Part shown: positions 25,253 to 34,500 of the stretch, piece after piece
Numbering within the stretch: position 1 is the first letter of the stretch
Layout: every line of letters starts with the position of its first letter
Assembly (NCBI RefSeq): GCF_018866325.1
Contig: NZ_CP076457.1
Span: forward strand, 2,205,001-2,269,000
Length of the DNA: 64,000 nucleotides
Direction: 5' to 3'
Source: Streptomyces sp. YPW6
GTDB taxonomy: Bacteria > Actinomycetota > Actinomycetes > Streptomycetales > Streptomycetaceae
Notes under the pieces: generated by a model
Told to the model about the DNA's origin: nothing
What the model saw: the letters and a program-made list of their open reading frames with translations, nothing else
The model's database searches: none
Translations under genes and position numbers: made by a program

Positions 25253-26209
25253 TCAGGTCGTCCGGTTCACGGCGCCGGGCTTCGGGAGCGGCTTGCCGTA
25301 CCAGAGCTCGATCAGACGGGACGCGATGGAGATGCCGAACGGAGGCATGATCTCGCCGGACTCGAAGGCGGCGGTGAGGTCCTCGCGGGAGAACCAGCGG
25401 GCCTCCTCGATCTCCTCGCCGTCGACCTGGATGTCGAAGGACGTGGCCCGCGCCATGAATCCGAGCATGAGGCTGGAGGGGAACGGCCACGGCTGACTGG
25501 CGATGTACTCGACCTCGCCGACCGTGATCCCGGCCTCCTCGTAGACCTCACGGGCCACGGACTGCTCGATGGACTCCCCCGGCTCGACGAATCCGGCGAG
25601 CGTGGAGAAGCGGCCCTCGGGCCAGTGCACCTGGCGGCCCAGCAGCGCCCGGTCCCGGTCGTCGGTGACCAGCATGATCACCGCCGGGTCGGTGCGCGGG
25701 TAGTGCTCGGCCCCGCAGGCCTGGCAGCGGCGGATGTGGCCGGCCGCCGCGATGACGGTGCGCTCGCCGCAGCGGGAGCAGAACCGGTGGAGCCGCTGCC
25801 AGTTCTCCAGGGCGACGGCGTGCACCATCAGCCCCGCGTCCCGGGGGCCGAGGAGCAGACCCGCTTCGCGGAGTCCGGCCGGGCGGGCCGACTGGTCCAT
25901 GCGGCCGGGCAGCGAGTCCTTCTGGAGCGCGAAGTAGCTGACGCCGTCCTCGTCGGTACCGAGGAAGTACCGGTGGGTCTCGGTGACCGGGGCCTCGAAG
26001 GCCGGGGTCATGACGATCTCGGTGCCCCCGTCGGGGGTGTCGTCGATCAGCACCTGCCCGCCGGAGACGACGAACACGCGGGTCGTCGGGTGACTCCACG
26101 CCACGGCCAGCCACGCTTCGTCGAGACGGTGGTGAGCCGCGCGGTCGATGCCGCTCGGCGCGGTGAGGCCGATCGGGCGGTCTGCGGTGGCGTTGTCGAA
26201 GGTGCTCAC
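25253..26209 (-). CDS. nudC: NAD+ diphosphatase / NAD-RNA decapping Nudix enzyme NudC, 318 aa
   Basis: Cleaves NAD(H) to NMN(H) and AMP, and in characterised relatives removes NAD caps from RNA. The N-terminal domain is followed by the zinc module CSRCG ... CQACG (about residues 143-166), the Nudix box GFVEPGESIEQSVAREVYEEAG, and the NudC-specific SQPWPFPSS motif just after it. Normal length. The preceding reading frame lies 67 nt upstream on the same strand (M20 dipeptidase), so co-transcription is possible. Confidence 0.95.
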   Translation of the reverse strand: MSTFDNATADRPIGLTAPSGIDRAAHHRLDEAWLAVAWSHPTTRVFVVSGGQVLIDDTPDGGTEIVMTPAFEAPVTETHRYFLGTDEDGVSYFALQKDSLPGRMDQSARPAGLREAGLLLGPRDAGLMVHAVALENWQRLHRFCSRCGERTVIAAAGHIRRCQACGAEHYPRTDPAVIMLVTDDRDRALLGRQVHWPEGRFSTLAGFVEPGESIEQSVAREVYEEAGITVGEVEYIASQPWPFPSSLMLGFMARATSFDIQVDGEEIEEARWFSREDLTAAFESGEIMPPFGISIASRLIELWYGKPLPKPGAVNRTT

Positions 26210-26276
26210 AGGTGCTTTCTACTCCCCCTGGGTGGATCGGGCGTACGGATTCGGTCGTACGGAGGTGGGGCGGGGT

Positions 26277-27674
26277 TCATCGGCCGAGCGCCGCGGCCAG
26301 TTCGCCCCACAGGTGGGCGGTCGTCTCCACGCCCTTGAGCAGCAGGTCCAGCTCGACCTTCTCGTCGGGGGCGTGCCAGCCGTCGGAGGGTACGGAGACG
26401 CCGAGGAAGAGGACGGGGGCGCCGAGCACGTCCCGGAGGTCGGCGGCGGGTCCGGAGCCTCCTTCGCGGGTGAAGAGGATCTCGCGTCCGAAGGCCCGGC
26501 CCATCGCGCGGGCCACGGCCTGGAGGGCGGGGTGGTCCAGCGGGGTGAGGCAGGGGCGGGTGGCGGGCTGGAAGGTGATGGTGTGCCGGATGCCCGCCGG
26601 TACGCGGGACTCCGCCCAGGCGCGGACGGCCTTCTCGATGTCGTCGGGTTCCTGGCCGTCGACCAGCCGGAAGCTGATCTTCACCAGGGCGGAGGAGGGG
26701 ATGATCGTCTTGCTTCCCGCGCCCTGGTAGCCGCCGCCGATGCCGTTGACCTCGGCGGTCGGGCGGGCCCAGACGCGCTCCAGCGTGGAGTACCCGGCCT
26801 CGCCGGACGCGGCGCCCGACTTGGCGGTGCGCAGCCATGCGGCCTCGTCGAAGGGCAGTTCGGCGAAGAGCGCCCGTTCGCGGTCGGTGAGCTCGGTGAC
26901 ACCGTCGTAGAAGCCGGGGACGGCGACCCTTCCGTCCTCGTCGTGAAGGGCGGCGACCAGCCGGGCGATCTCGGTGGCCGGGTTGGGGACGGCGCCGCCG
27001 AACGATCCGGAGTGGATGTCCTGGGCGGGCCCGGACAGCCGGATCTCGCACTCGGCCAGGCCGCGCATGCCGGTGCAGACGGTCGGGGTGTCCTCGTCCC
27101 ACATGCCGGTGTCCGAGACGATCACCGCGTCGGCGGCGAGCCGGTCGGCGTGCTGCTCGGCCAGGGCGCGGAAGTGGGCGGAGCCGGACTCCTCCTCGCC
27201 CTCGATCAGCAGCTTGAGGGTGACGGCGGGGGTGGTGCGGCCGGTCGCGGCGAGGTGGGCACGGACGCCCAGGGTGTGGAAGAACACCTGGCCCTTGTCG
27301 TCGGCCGCGCCGCGTCCGTACATCCGGCCGTCCCGGATCACCGGCTCGAACGGGTCGGTCGCCCAGCCGTCCTCGCGGGCGGCGGGCTGGACGTCGTGGT
27401 GGCCGTAGACCAGGACGGTCGGGGCGCCGGGGTCATCGCTCGGCCACTCGGCGAAGACCGCGGGGGCGCCGGGGGTCTCCCAGATCTCGGTGACCGGGAA
27501 GCCGGTCTCCTTGAGCTTGGCGTTCAGCCACTCGGCGCTGCGCCGTACGTCCCCGGCGTGCTCCGGCTGCGCGGACACGGAGGGGATGCGCAGCCACTCG
27601 GCGAGGTCGTCGAGGAAGGCGGCGCGGTGCTGTTCGGTGTACGTACGGACGGCGCTGTCCGGGGTCTCGCTCAT
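26277..27674 (-). CDS. M20 family dipeptidase/metallopeptidase, 465 aa
   Basis: A cytosolic zinc exopeptidase of the M20/ArgE/DapE fold. Metal ligands are in VYGHHDVQP (His/Asp), GRGAADDKG with its conserved Asp, and IEGEEESGS (catalytic Glu pair). The dimerisation (lid) domain is in the middle, with ESRVPAGIRHTITFQ, and a late FTREGGSGP loop precedes the C-terminus. The best label is a CNDP-like dipeptidase; exact substrate unknown. Start at ATG 27674. Transcribed in the same direction as adnB and nudC. Confidence 0.92.
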   Translation of the reverse strand: MSETPDSAVRTYTEQHRAAFLDDLAEWLRIPSVSAQPEHAGDVRRSAEWLNAKLKETGFPVTEIWETPGAPAVFAEWPSDDPGAPTVLVYGHHDVQPAAREDGWATDPFEPVIRDGRMYGRGAADDKGQVFFHTLGVRAHLAATGRTTPAVTLKLLIEGEEESGSAHFRALAEQHADRLAADAVIVSDTGMWDEDTPTVCTGMRGLAECEIRLSGPAQDIHSGSFGGAVPNPATEIARLVAALHDEDGRVAVPGFYDGVTELTDRERALFAELPFDEAAWLRTAKSGAASGEAGYSTLERVWARPTAEVNGIGGGYQGAGSKTIIPSSALVKISFRLVDGQEPDDIEKAVRAWAESRVPAGIRHTITFQPATRPCLTPLDHPALQAVARAMGRAFGREILFTREGGSGPAADLRDVLGAPVLFLGVSVPSDGWHAPDEKVELDLLLKGVETTAHLWGELAAALGR

Positions 27675-27731
27675 GTTCTTGAGCCTATCCGGCCCCGGGG
27701 GCGTCCTGCCGGACGGCCCTGGGGCCTCCGG

Positions 27732-30700
27732 CTAGAGGTCCGGCTCCTCCAGCAGGATCCGCTCCAGCTCGGCCCGGCCGGGCAGTCCCCGTGGATGGAC
27801 GGTCTCGCCCGTGCGGACGTAGAGGAAGGTGGCGGTGACCGCGTCCAGCGGCAGATCGTGCAGCTCGGCCCAGGCCAGCCGGTAGACGGCGAGCTGGAGG
27901 GGGTCGGCGGTGCGGTGGCGGGTGGTCTTCCAGTCGACGATCTCGTAGGTGTCGCCCGTGCGGTAGACGGCGTCGATCCGGCCCCGGATCACCCGGCCCG
28001 CCAGGGTGATCTGGAAGGGGGTCTCGACGCGGTACGGCGTGCGCCGGGCGTACGCGGTGCGTTCGAAGGCCTCCTTCAGCTCGGCGAGGTCCCGCTCGTC
28101 GGCGATCTCCGGATCGCTCCCGTCGCCGCCGGGCAGTTCGTCGGGGCCCAGCATGGGCAGCGGCAGCTCCTCGTACCGGGACTCCACCCAGGCGTGGAAC
28201 CGGGTGCCCCGGCGGGCGGCGGGCTGCGGCGGTCGGGGCATGGGCCGGGCCAGCTCCCGGGCGAAGGCGTCGGGGTCCTCGGCCAGCCGGAGCAGCTGGG
28301 TGGCGGAGAGGGCGGCGGGCACGAGGACCTCGCGCACGGTGGCGCGGGCACGGCGCAGCTCTCCGGCGAGGGAGTCCAGGTCCCGGTCCCAGGAGGCGAG
28401 GGTGCGGGCCTCCTCGGGGGTGAGCGGGTCGTCCGGGTCGTCCGGGTGGTCCGGGGTCGGCCGCCCCTGCGGGTCCTCCTGCGGGTCCCTCTGCGGTTCG
28501 CGCGCGGCCCGGCCGGCCTCCTCCGGGTGGCGGGCGGCCGGGATGTGCGGTGCTGCGCCCGGGGCCGGCGCCCGTTCCCGTACGGGCTCCGAGGCTGTGT
28601 CCGGAACGGGTCCCGCGGGGCGTTCGGCGGGGAGCGTGTCCCAGTCCCCGTCCCAGCCCTCGTCGGCCGGTGGCTCGTCGAGAGAGGGCTCGTCGAGAGG
28701 GGGCTCGTCGTGCCAGGGCTCGTACGCCGGCAGGCCCTCGGGGCCGGGCCCGGACTCCGGCACCCGGTCCTCCCCCTGGCCGGCCATGCGCTCCAGGTGC
28801 GCCAGCACCGTGTCGCGGGCGGCGCGGCGGCGGGCCAGGGCGTCGGCGTCGAGCGGGAGCGGCCAGGCCAGGTCGGCGTCGTGCTCGGCGAGGGCCGGGT
28901 TCTCCTCGTCCTCGACGGGCTCGTCCGCCCATGCCTCGATCTCGCCGTGGCCCGCGGCGCAGTGCTCGTACAGCGCCTCCAGGAAGGCGGACGGTCCGCG
29001 CGTCCGCTTCTGGGACGGCCCCCACCAGTGACCGGAGCCGAGGAGCAGGGAGCGGGGGCGGGTGAAGGTGACGTAGCCGAGGCGCAGCTCCTCCGTGTGC
29101 TGGTGCTCCTTCATCTCCTCCTTGAACGCCTTGATCCCCCGGGCGTCATAGGTGTCCAGGGCGGGGAGCGTCGCCGCGTCGCCGCGCAGGGCGTGCGGGA
29201 GCACCTTGGCCTGGGCGGTCCAGGCGTCCCGGGACCGGCTGCTGGGGAACTGGCCGGTGACCAGGCCGGGGACGGCGACGACGTCCCACTCCAGGCCCTT
29301 GGACTTGTGGGCGGTGAGGACCTTGACGGTGTTCTCGCCGCCGGGAAGCGCGTTGTCGAGGCCCTTCTCGTACTGCGCGGCGGTCCGCAGGAAGCCCAGG
29401 AAGGCGAGCAGCGACGCCTCGCCGTCCAGGGCGGCGAACCGGGCCGCCATGTCCAGGAAGTTGGCCAGCGTCTCGCGGCGGCGGGCGGCCAGTGCCTGCG
29501 GGGACGCGGACAGCTCGACCTCCAGGCCGGTGGTGGCCAGGACCCGGTGCAGGACGTCCATCAGGGGGTCCGCGAGCGAGCGGCGCAGGTCGCGCAGCTC
29601 TCCGGCGAGTCGGGCGAAGCGGACGCGGGCGTCGGCGGAGAACGGCAGCCCGTCGTCGGCCGTGTCCCCCGCGACCAGGAAGGTGTCCAGGGCGTCCGCG
29701 AGCGATATCACCTCCGCCGGGTCCGTGCCCTCGACGGCCTCCGCGAGCCGCTGGTCCGCGTCGGCGTCGTCCTCCTGGCCCGACCGGTGGACGAGGAGGC
29801 GGGCGCGGCGGCCGAGGAGCGCGAGGTCGCGGGGGCCGATGCGCCAGCGCGGGCCGGTGAGGAGACGGACCAGGGACGCGTTGGCCCCCGGGTCCTGGAG
29901 CACCTCGCAGACGGCGACCAGGTCGGCCACCTCGGGCAGATGCAGCAGTCCGGCGAGGCCGACGACCTCGACGGGGATGTCCCGGGCGACCAGGGCCGCC
30001 TGGATCTCGGGAAAGTCCCCGGCGGTGCGGCACAGGACGGCGATCTCGCCGGGCGGGGTGCCGGTGCGCACGAGGTGGGCGAGGGAGTCGGCGAGCCAGT
30101 CGATCTCCTCGGTGTGCGTGCGCAGCAGGGCGCACCGGACCACGCCGTCGCGCTCCGCGCCCGGCGCCGGGCGGAGCGCCTCGACGCCCTCGTGCATCGC
30201 GCGCAGCGGTTCGGCGAGGCCGTTGGCGAGCTGGAGGAGGCGGCCGCCGCTGCGCCGGTTCTCGCTGAGGCTGTAGCGGGTGGCGGGGGTGCCGTCGGCG
30301 TGCGGGAAGTGCTCGGGGAAGTCGTCGAGGTTGGCGACGGACGCGCCGCGCCAGCCGTAGATCGCCTGGCAGGGGTCACCGACGGCGGTCACCGCGTGGC
30401 CGGTGGGGGCGTGGCCGGTGGGCACGTGACCGGTAGGGGCGTGGCCGGTAGGGGCGTGGCCGGTCACCGCGTCACCCGTGGGCGCACGGCCCGGGGCCGG
30501 CCGGGCGGCCGGCCCCGGCTCCGTGCCACCGCCGCTGTCCCTACCGGTTCCGCCGCTGTCCCTGCCGATTCCGCCGCTGTCCCTACCGGTTCCGCCGCTG
30601 CCGAACAGCGCCGAGAGCAGCAGGCGCTGGGCCACCGACGTGTCCTGGTACTCGTCGAGGAGGACGACCCGGAACTCCTCGCGCAGGATCCTCCCGACCT

Positions 30701-31496
30701 CCGGCCGGGTCAGCGCCAGCTCGGCGGAGAGGGCGATCTGGTCGCCGAAGTCCAGCAGGTCGCGGCTGCGCTTGGCGGCCCGGTAGCGCTCGGTGAGGCC
30801 GAGGAGCGAGCGGCGGGCCTCGGCGGCTTCGGGGATCTTGCGCAGATCGGCGTTGCTCAGCTTGGCGGCGGCCAGGTCGCGCAGCAGTCCGGTGTCGTAC
30901 GTCTCCAGGGTCCCCGGCCGTACGAGGTGTTCGGACAGCTCCCCGTCGAGCGCGAGGAGATCGCTGACCAGGGTGGAGAAAGAGCGCGTGAGCGCCGGAT
31001 ACGGCCCCGGGGCCTCGCGCAGCACCTTGGCCGCCAGCTGGTAACGCGTGGCGTCGGCGAGGAGGCGGGTGGAGGGCTCCAGGCCGATGCGCAGGCCGTG
31101 CTCGGTGAGGAGGCGGCCGGCGAAGGCGTGGTAGGTGGAGATGGTGGGCTCGCCCGGGGGGTGGTCCGGGTCGATGACGTCGGGGTCGGTGACCCCGGCG
31201 GCGATCAGGGCCTTGCGCACGCGTTCGGCCAGCTCGCCCGCCGCCTTGTTGGTGAAGGTGAGACCGAGGACCTGCTCGGGCGCGACCTGTCCGGTGCCCA
31301 CCAGCCAGACCACGCGGGCGGCCATCACCGTGGTCTTGCCCGACCCGGCCCCGGCCACGATCACCTGCGGGGCGGGCGGCGCGATGATGCAGGCCGTCTG
31401 CTCCGGGGTGAACGGAATCCCGAGGAGCTCCTTGAGCTGCTCGGGATCGGTGATGCGCGGGGACACCCGGACAACGGTAACCGGGACCGCCGACAC
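27732..31496 (-). CDS. adnB: AdnB-like ATP-dependent helicase-nuclease subunit, 1254 aa
   Basis: A UvrD-like motor plus RecB-like nuclease; with AdnA it resects DNA double-strand breaks. Walker A is at residues 48-56 (AGAGSGKTT), motif II at DEYQDTS, motif III at AVGDPCQAIYGWRG. Nuclease motifs near the end are GRIDAV and IVDWKT (D1188/K1190), then QLAVYR. Between motifs II and III lies an unusual Gly/Arg/Asp/Ser and TGHAP repeat insert of about 75 residues. A long acidic/Pro-rich linker precedes the nuclease. GTG start at 31496; a second GTG at 31466 is possible, and neither has a strong ribosome site. It lies 45 nt after adnA, as in mycobacteria. Confidence 0.9.
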   Translation of the reverse strand: MSAVPVTVVRVSPRITDPEQLKELLGIPFTPEQTACIIAPPAPQVIVAGAGSGKTTVMAARVVWLVGTGQVAPEQVLGLTFTNKAAGELAERVRKALIAAGVTDPDVIDPDHPPGEPTISTYHAFAGRLLTEHGLRIGLEPSTRLLADATRYQLAAKVLREAPGPYPALTRSFSTLVSDLLALDGELSEHLVRPGTLETYDTGLLRDLAAAKLSNADLRKIPEAAEARRSLLGLTERYRAAKRSRDLLDFGDQIALSAELALTRPEVGRILREEFRVVLLDEYQDTSVAQRLLLSALFGSGGTGRDSGGIGRDSGGTGRDSGGGTEPGPAARPAPGRAPTGDAVTGHAPTGHAPTGHVPTGHAPTGHAVTAVGDPCQAIYGWRGASVANLDDFPEHFPHADGTPATRYSLSENRRSGGRLLQLANGLAEPLRAMHEGVEALRPAPGAERDGVVRCALLRTHTEEIDWLADSLAHLVRTGTPPGEIAVLCRTAGDFPEIQAALVARDIPVEVVGLAGLLHLPEVADLVAVCEVLQDPGANASLVRLLTGPRWRIGPRDLALLGRRARLLVHRSGQEDDADADQRLAEAVEGTDPAEVISLADALDTFLVAGDTADDGLPFSADARVRFARLAGELRDLRRSLADPLMDVLHRVLATTGLEVELSASPQALAARRRETLANFLDMAARFAALDGEASLLAFLGFLRTAAQYEKGLDNALPGGENTVKVLTAHKSKGLEWDVVAVPGLVTGQFPSSRSRDAWTAQAKVLPHALRGDAATLPALDTYDARGIKAFKEEMKEHQHTEELRLGYVTFTRPRSLLLGSGHWWGPSQKRTRGPSAFLEALYEHCAAGHGEIEAWADEPVEDEENPALAEHDADLAWPLPLDADALARRRAARDTVLAHLERMAGQGEDRVPESGPGPEGLPAYEPWHDEPPLDEPSLDEPPADEGWDGDWDTLPAERPAGPVPDTASEPVRERAPAPGAAPHIPAARHPEEAGRAAREPQRDPQEDPQGRPTPDHPDDPDDPLTPEEARTLASWDRDLDSLAGELRRARATVREVLVPAALSATQLLRLAEDPDAFARELARPMPRPPQPAARRGTRFHAWVESRYEELPLPMLGPDELPGGDGSDPEIADERDLAELKEAFERTAYARRTPYRVETPFQITLAGRVIRGRIDAVYRTGDTYEIVDWKTTRHRTADPLQLAVYRLAWAELHDLPLDAVTATFLYVRTGETVHPRGLPGRAELERILLEEPDL
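30395..30600 (-). repeat. 15- and 21-nt coding repeats inside adnB
   Basis: Within adnB, about 30410-30470 holds tandem 15-nt units (plus strand GTGGCCGGTGGGGGC variants), translated as repeats of TGHAP. About 30530-30600 holds 21-nt units, translated as repeats of GRDSGGT. They sit in the ATPase core between helicase motifs II and III. Confidence 0.85.
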
Positions 31497-31541
31497 CTCG
31501 GGCCCACGCCCGCGAAAGCCCGGCCGCAGGGGACGAAGGCG

Positions 31542-34500
31542 CTACTCCACCACCTGCCGCCCCTCCGGCTGCGCACTGCACGAGGCCCGGAAGGTGCAGT
31601 GGGAGCAGTGCGTCCCGGTGGTGGGCGTGAACCGTTCGTCCAGGACCTTCCCGGCGGCGGTGGCGAGGAGGTCCAGGACCCACTCCCCCGCCAGCGGCTC
31701 CTGTGCCTGGACCCTGGGGAAGGCGTCGCCGCCCTCCTTCCTGGGGGCGGGCTGTCGGAGCTGGACCAGTTCGGCGCCGCCCGGTTCGGGGCGGTCGCCG
31801 CCGAAGGCCTCGTCGACCGCGCCCTCGCGGACGGCGAGCTGGTAGACGGCGAGCTGGGGGTGGGCGGCGACCTCGTCCTTGGTCGGCGCGCCCTTGCCGG
31901 TCTTGAAGTCGACGACGTACGCCCGGCCCTCGGTGTCCTGCTCGACCCGGTCCATCGAGCCCCGGATGCGGACGGCGTACTCCCCCGCCTCCAGCGTCAC
32001 GTCGAAGTCCTGCTCACTCGCGGTGGGGGTCCGGCCGCCCCGGTCCAGGACGTGCCAGTGCAGGAAGCGTTCCAGGGCGGCGCGGGCCTCGCCCTTCTCC
32101 TGCTCGGACTTCCACGGGGCGTCGAAGGCGAGGCCGTTCCAGACGGAGTCCAGGCGTTCCATGAGGACGTCCAGGTCGGCGGGGGTCCGGCCGGAGGCGA
32201 CCTCGTCGGCGAGTACGTGGACGACGTTGCCGAATCCCTGGGCGGCGGTGGCCGGGGCGTCGGCCTTCACCTCGCGGCCCAGGAACCACTGGAGGGCGCA
32301 GGTGTTGGCGAGCTGGTCCAGGGCGGAGCCGGAGAGGGCGACGGGCTGGTCGCGGTCGCGCAGCGGGACGGCGGAGCGGGTCGGCTCCTCCAGGCCCCAC
32401 CAGCGGTACGGGTGGGCCGCGGGCACCAGCGGCTGCCCCTCGTCGTCGGTGAGCGCGGCGAGCCGGGCGAGCCGCTCGGCGGCGGCCTCGCGCAGCGCGG
32501 CGGACGCGGCCGGGTCGACGGTGGTGGCGCGCAGTTCGGCGACGAGCGCGGCGACGGCGAGGGGGCGGCGCGGGCGGCCGGTGACGTCGCGGGGCTCGAC
32601 ACCGAGCTCGGTGAGGAAGCGGGACGGCTGGTCCCCGTCGTCGGCGGGGGCCTTCACTGCGGTGACGATCAGGCGGTCGCGGGCGCGGGTGGCGGCGACG
32701 TAGAAGAGCCGGCGCTCCTCGGCGAGGAGGGCGCCGGGCGTGAGGGGTTCGGCGAGGCCGTCGCGGCCGATGCGGTCCGCCTCCAGGAGGGAGCCCCGGC
32801 GGCGGAGGTCGGGCCACAGCCCTTCCTGGACCCCGGCGACGACGACGAGCCGCCATTCCAGGCCCTTGGAGCGGTGGGCGGTCATCAGGCGTACGGCGTC
32901 GGGACGGGCGGTCCGCCGGGAGAGGGTGTCCGCGGCGATGTCCTGGGCGTCGACCTCTTCCAGGAAGTTGAGGGCCCCGCGGCCGCCGGTGCGCTCCTCG
33001 GCGCGCGCGGCCGTGTCGAACAGGGCGCACACCGCGTCGAGATCGCGGTCGGCGTTGCGCCCGCCCGCCCCGCCGCGCAGCGCGGCCCGCTCCAGCCGGC
33101 CGGGCCAGGGCGTGCCGTTCCACAGGGTCCACAGGGCCTCCTCGGCGGTGCCGCCGCCTTCGAGGAGCTCGCGGGCCTTGCGCAGGAGCGCGCCGAGTCG
33201 CTGCGCCCCGTGGGCGTACGCCGGGTCGTGCGTGACGAGGCGTTCGGGCTCGGCGAGGGCGCGGGCCAGCAGCTCGTCGGAGGGGGCGGGGATCCGTATC
33301 CCGGCGGCGCGTTCCTCGTCGCGCAGGGCGCGGCCGAGGCGGCGCAGGTCCGCGGCGTCCATGGAGCCGAGCGGGGAGGTGAGGAGGGTGAGCGCGGTCT
33401 CGGTGTCGAGCCAGGACGTCGTCCCGGCCTCCGCACCGCCCGGACCGCCGGTCCCGCCCGGGGCCGCTCCGCCCTCGGTCCGGTCCGCCTCAGCGCCCTG
33501 CTCCTGGTCCGGGTCCGCCGCCGGGTCCGGGCCGTGGCCTCGGTCTTGCTCCGGGCCAGGGACCTGATCAGGGTCCGGGTCCGCCGCCGGGTCCAGTTCC
33601 GCTGCCGGGTCCAGGCCTTGGTCTTGGTCTTGGCCTTGCTGCGGGTCCGGGCCCTGCTCCTGCTCCGGGCCCCGCTGCTGCTCCGGGCCTTGGTCTTGCT
33701 CCGGGTCCGGGCCCCGCTGCTGCTCCCGGCCCTGGCCCTCCTGGTGCTCCGGGCCCTGGCCCTGGTCCCGCTCCGGGTACGCCTCCGCCTCCGGGGGCTG
33801 GGGGTGCAGTGCTGCCGTCGCCACCGCCCGCAGCGCCGTCAGCAGCGGGGCGACGGCCGGTTCGTGGCGCAGCGGGAGGTCGTCGCCGTCGACCTCCAGG
33901 GGGACGCCGGCGGAGGTGAGGGCGCGGCGGACGGCGGGCAGGGAGCGGCCTCCGGCCCGTACCAGCACCGCCATCTCCTGCCACGGCACCCCGTCCTCCA
34001 GGTGGGCGCGGCGCAGCAGGTCCGCGATGTTCTCCAGCTCCGTGGACGCGGTCGGGTAGGTGTACGTCTCGACGTGGCCGCCGTCCCGGACGGCGTGCGG
34101 CTCGCGGTGGGCGCGGACCGTGTCGGCGGGCAGCCGGTTCAGCGGCATCCGGCGGGTGAGCAGCCGGGTCGCCGCCAGCAGCGCGGCCCCGGAGCGGCGT
34201 GAGGTAGTGAGGACGCCGACGGGCGCGGGACGCCCGTCGGCCCGGCGGAAGGTGTCCGGGAAGTCCAGGATGCCGTTCACATCGGCGCCGCGGAACGTGT
34301 AGATCGACTGGTCGGGGTCGCCGAAGGCGATCAGCGTCCGCCCGGCGCGCGCGCCCTGGCCGGGCGCGCTCCCGCTTCCCGCCTCCTCTCCGCGCCCCCG
34401 GGTCTGCTCCGGCGCGCGCCCCCGGTTTCCGGCCAGCGCGTGCAGCAGGCGCACCTGGGCGGGGTCGGTGTCCTGGTACTCGTCGACGTACACCGCGTCG

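Noticed and set aside
26148..34202. A 2684-codon open frame on the plus strand across nudC, the dipeptidase and adnB/adnA
   Set aside because: It is the antisense shadow of four real genes, produced by G/C-rich third positions; it has no domain and crosses gene boundaries.
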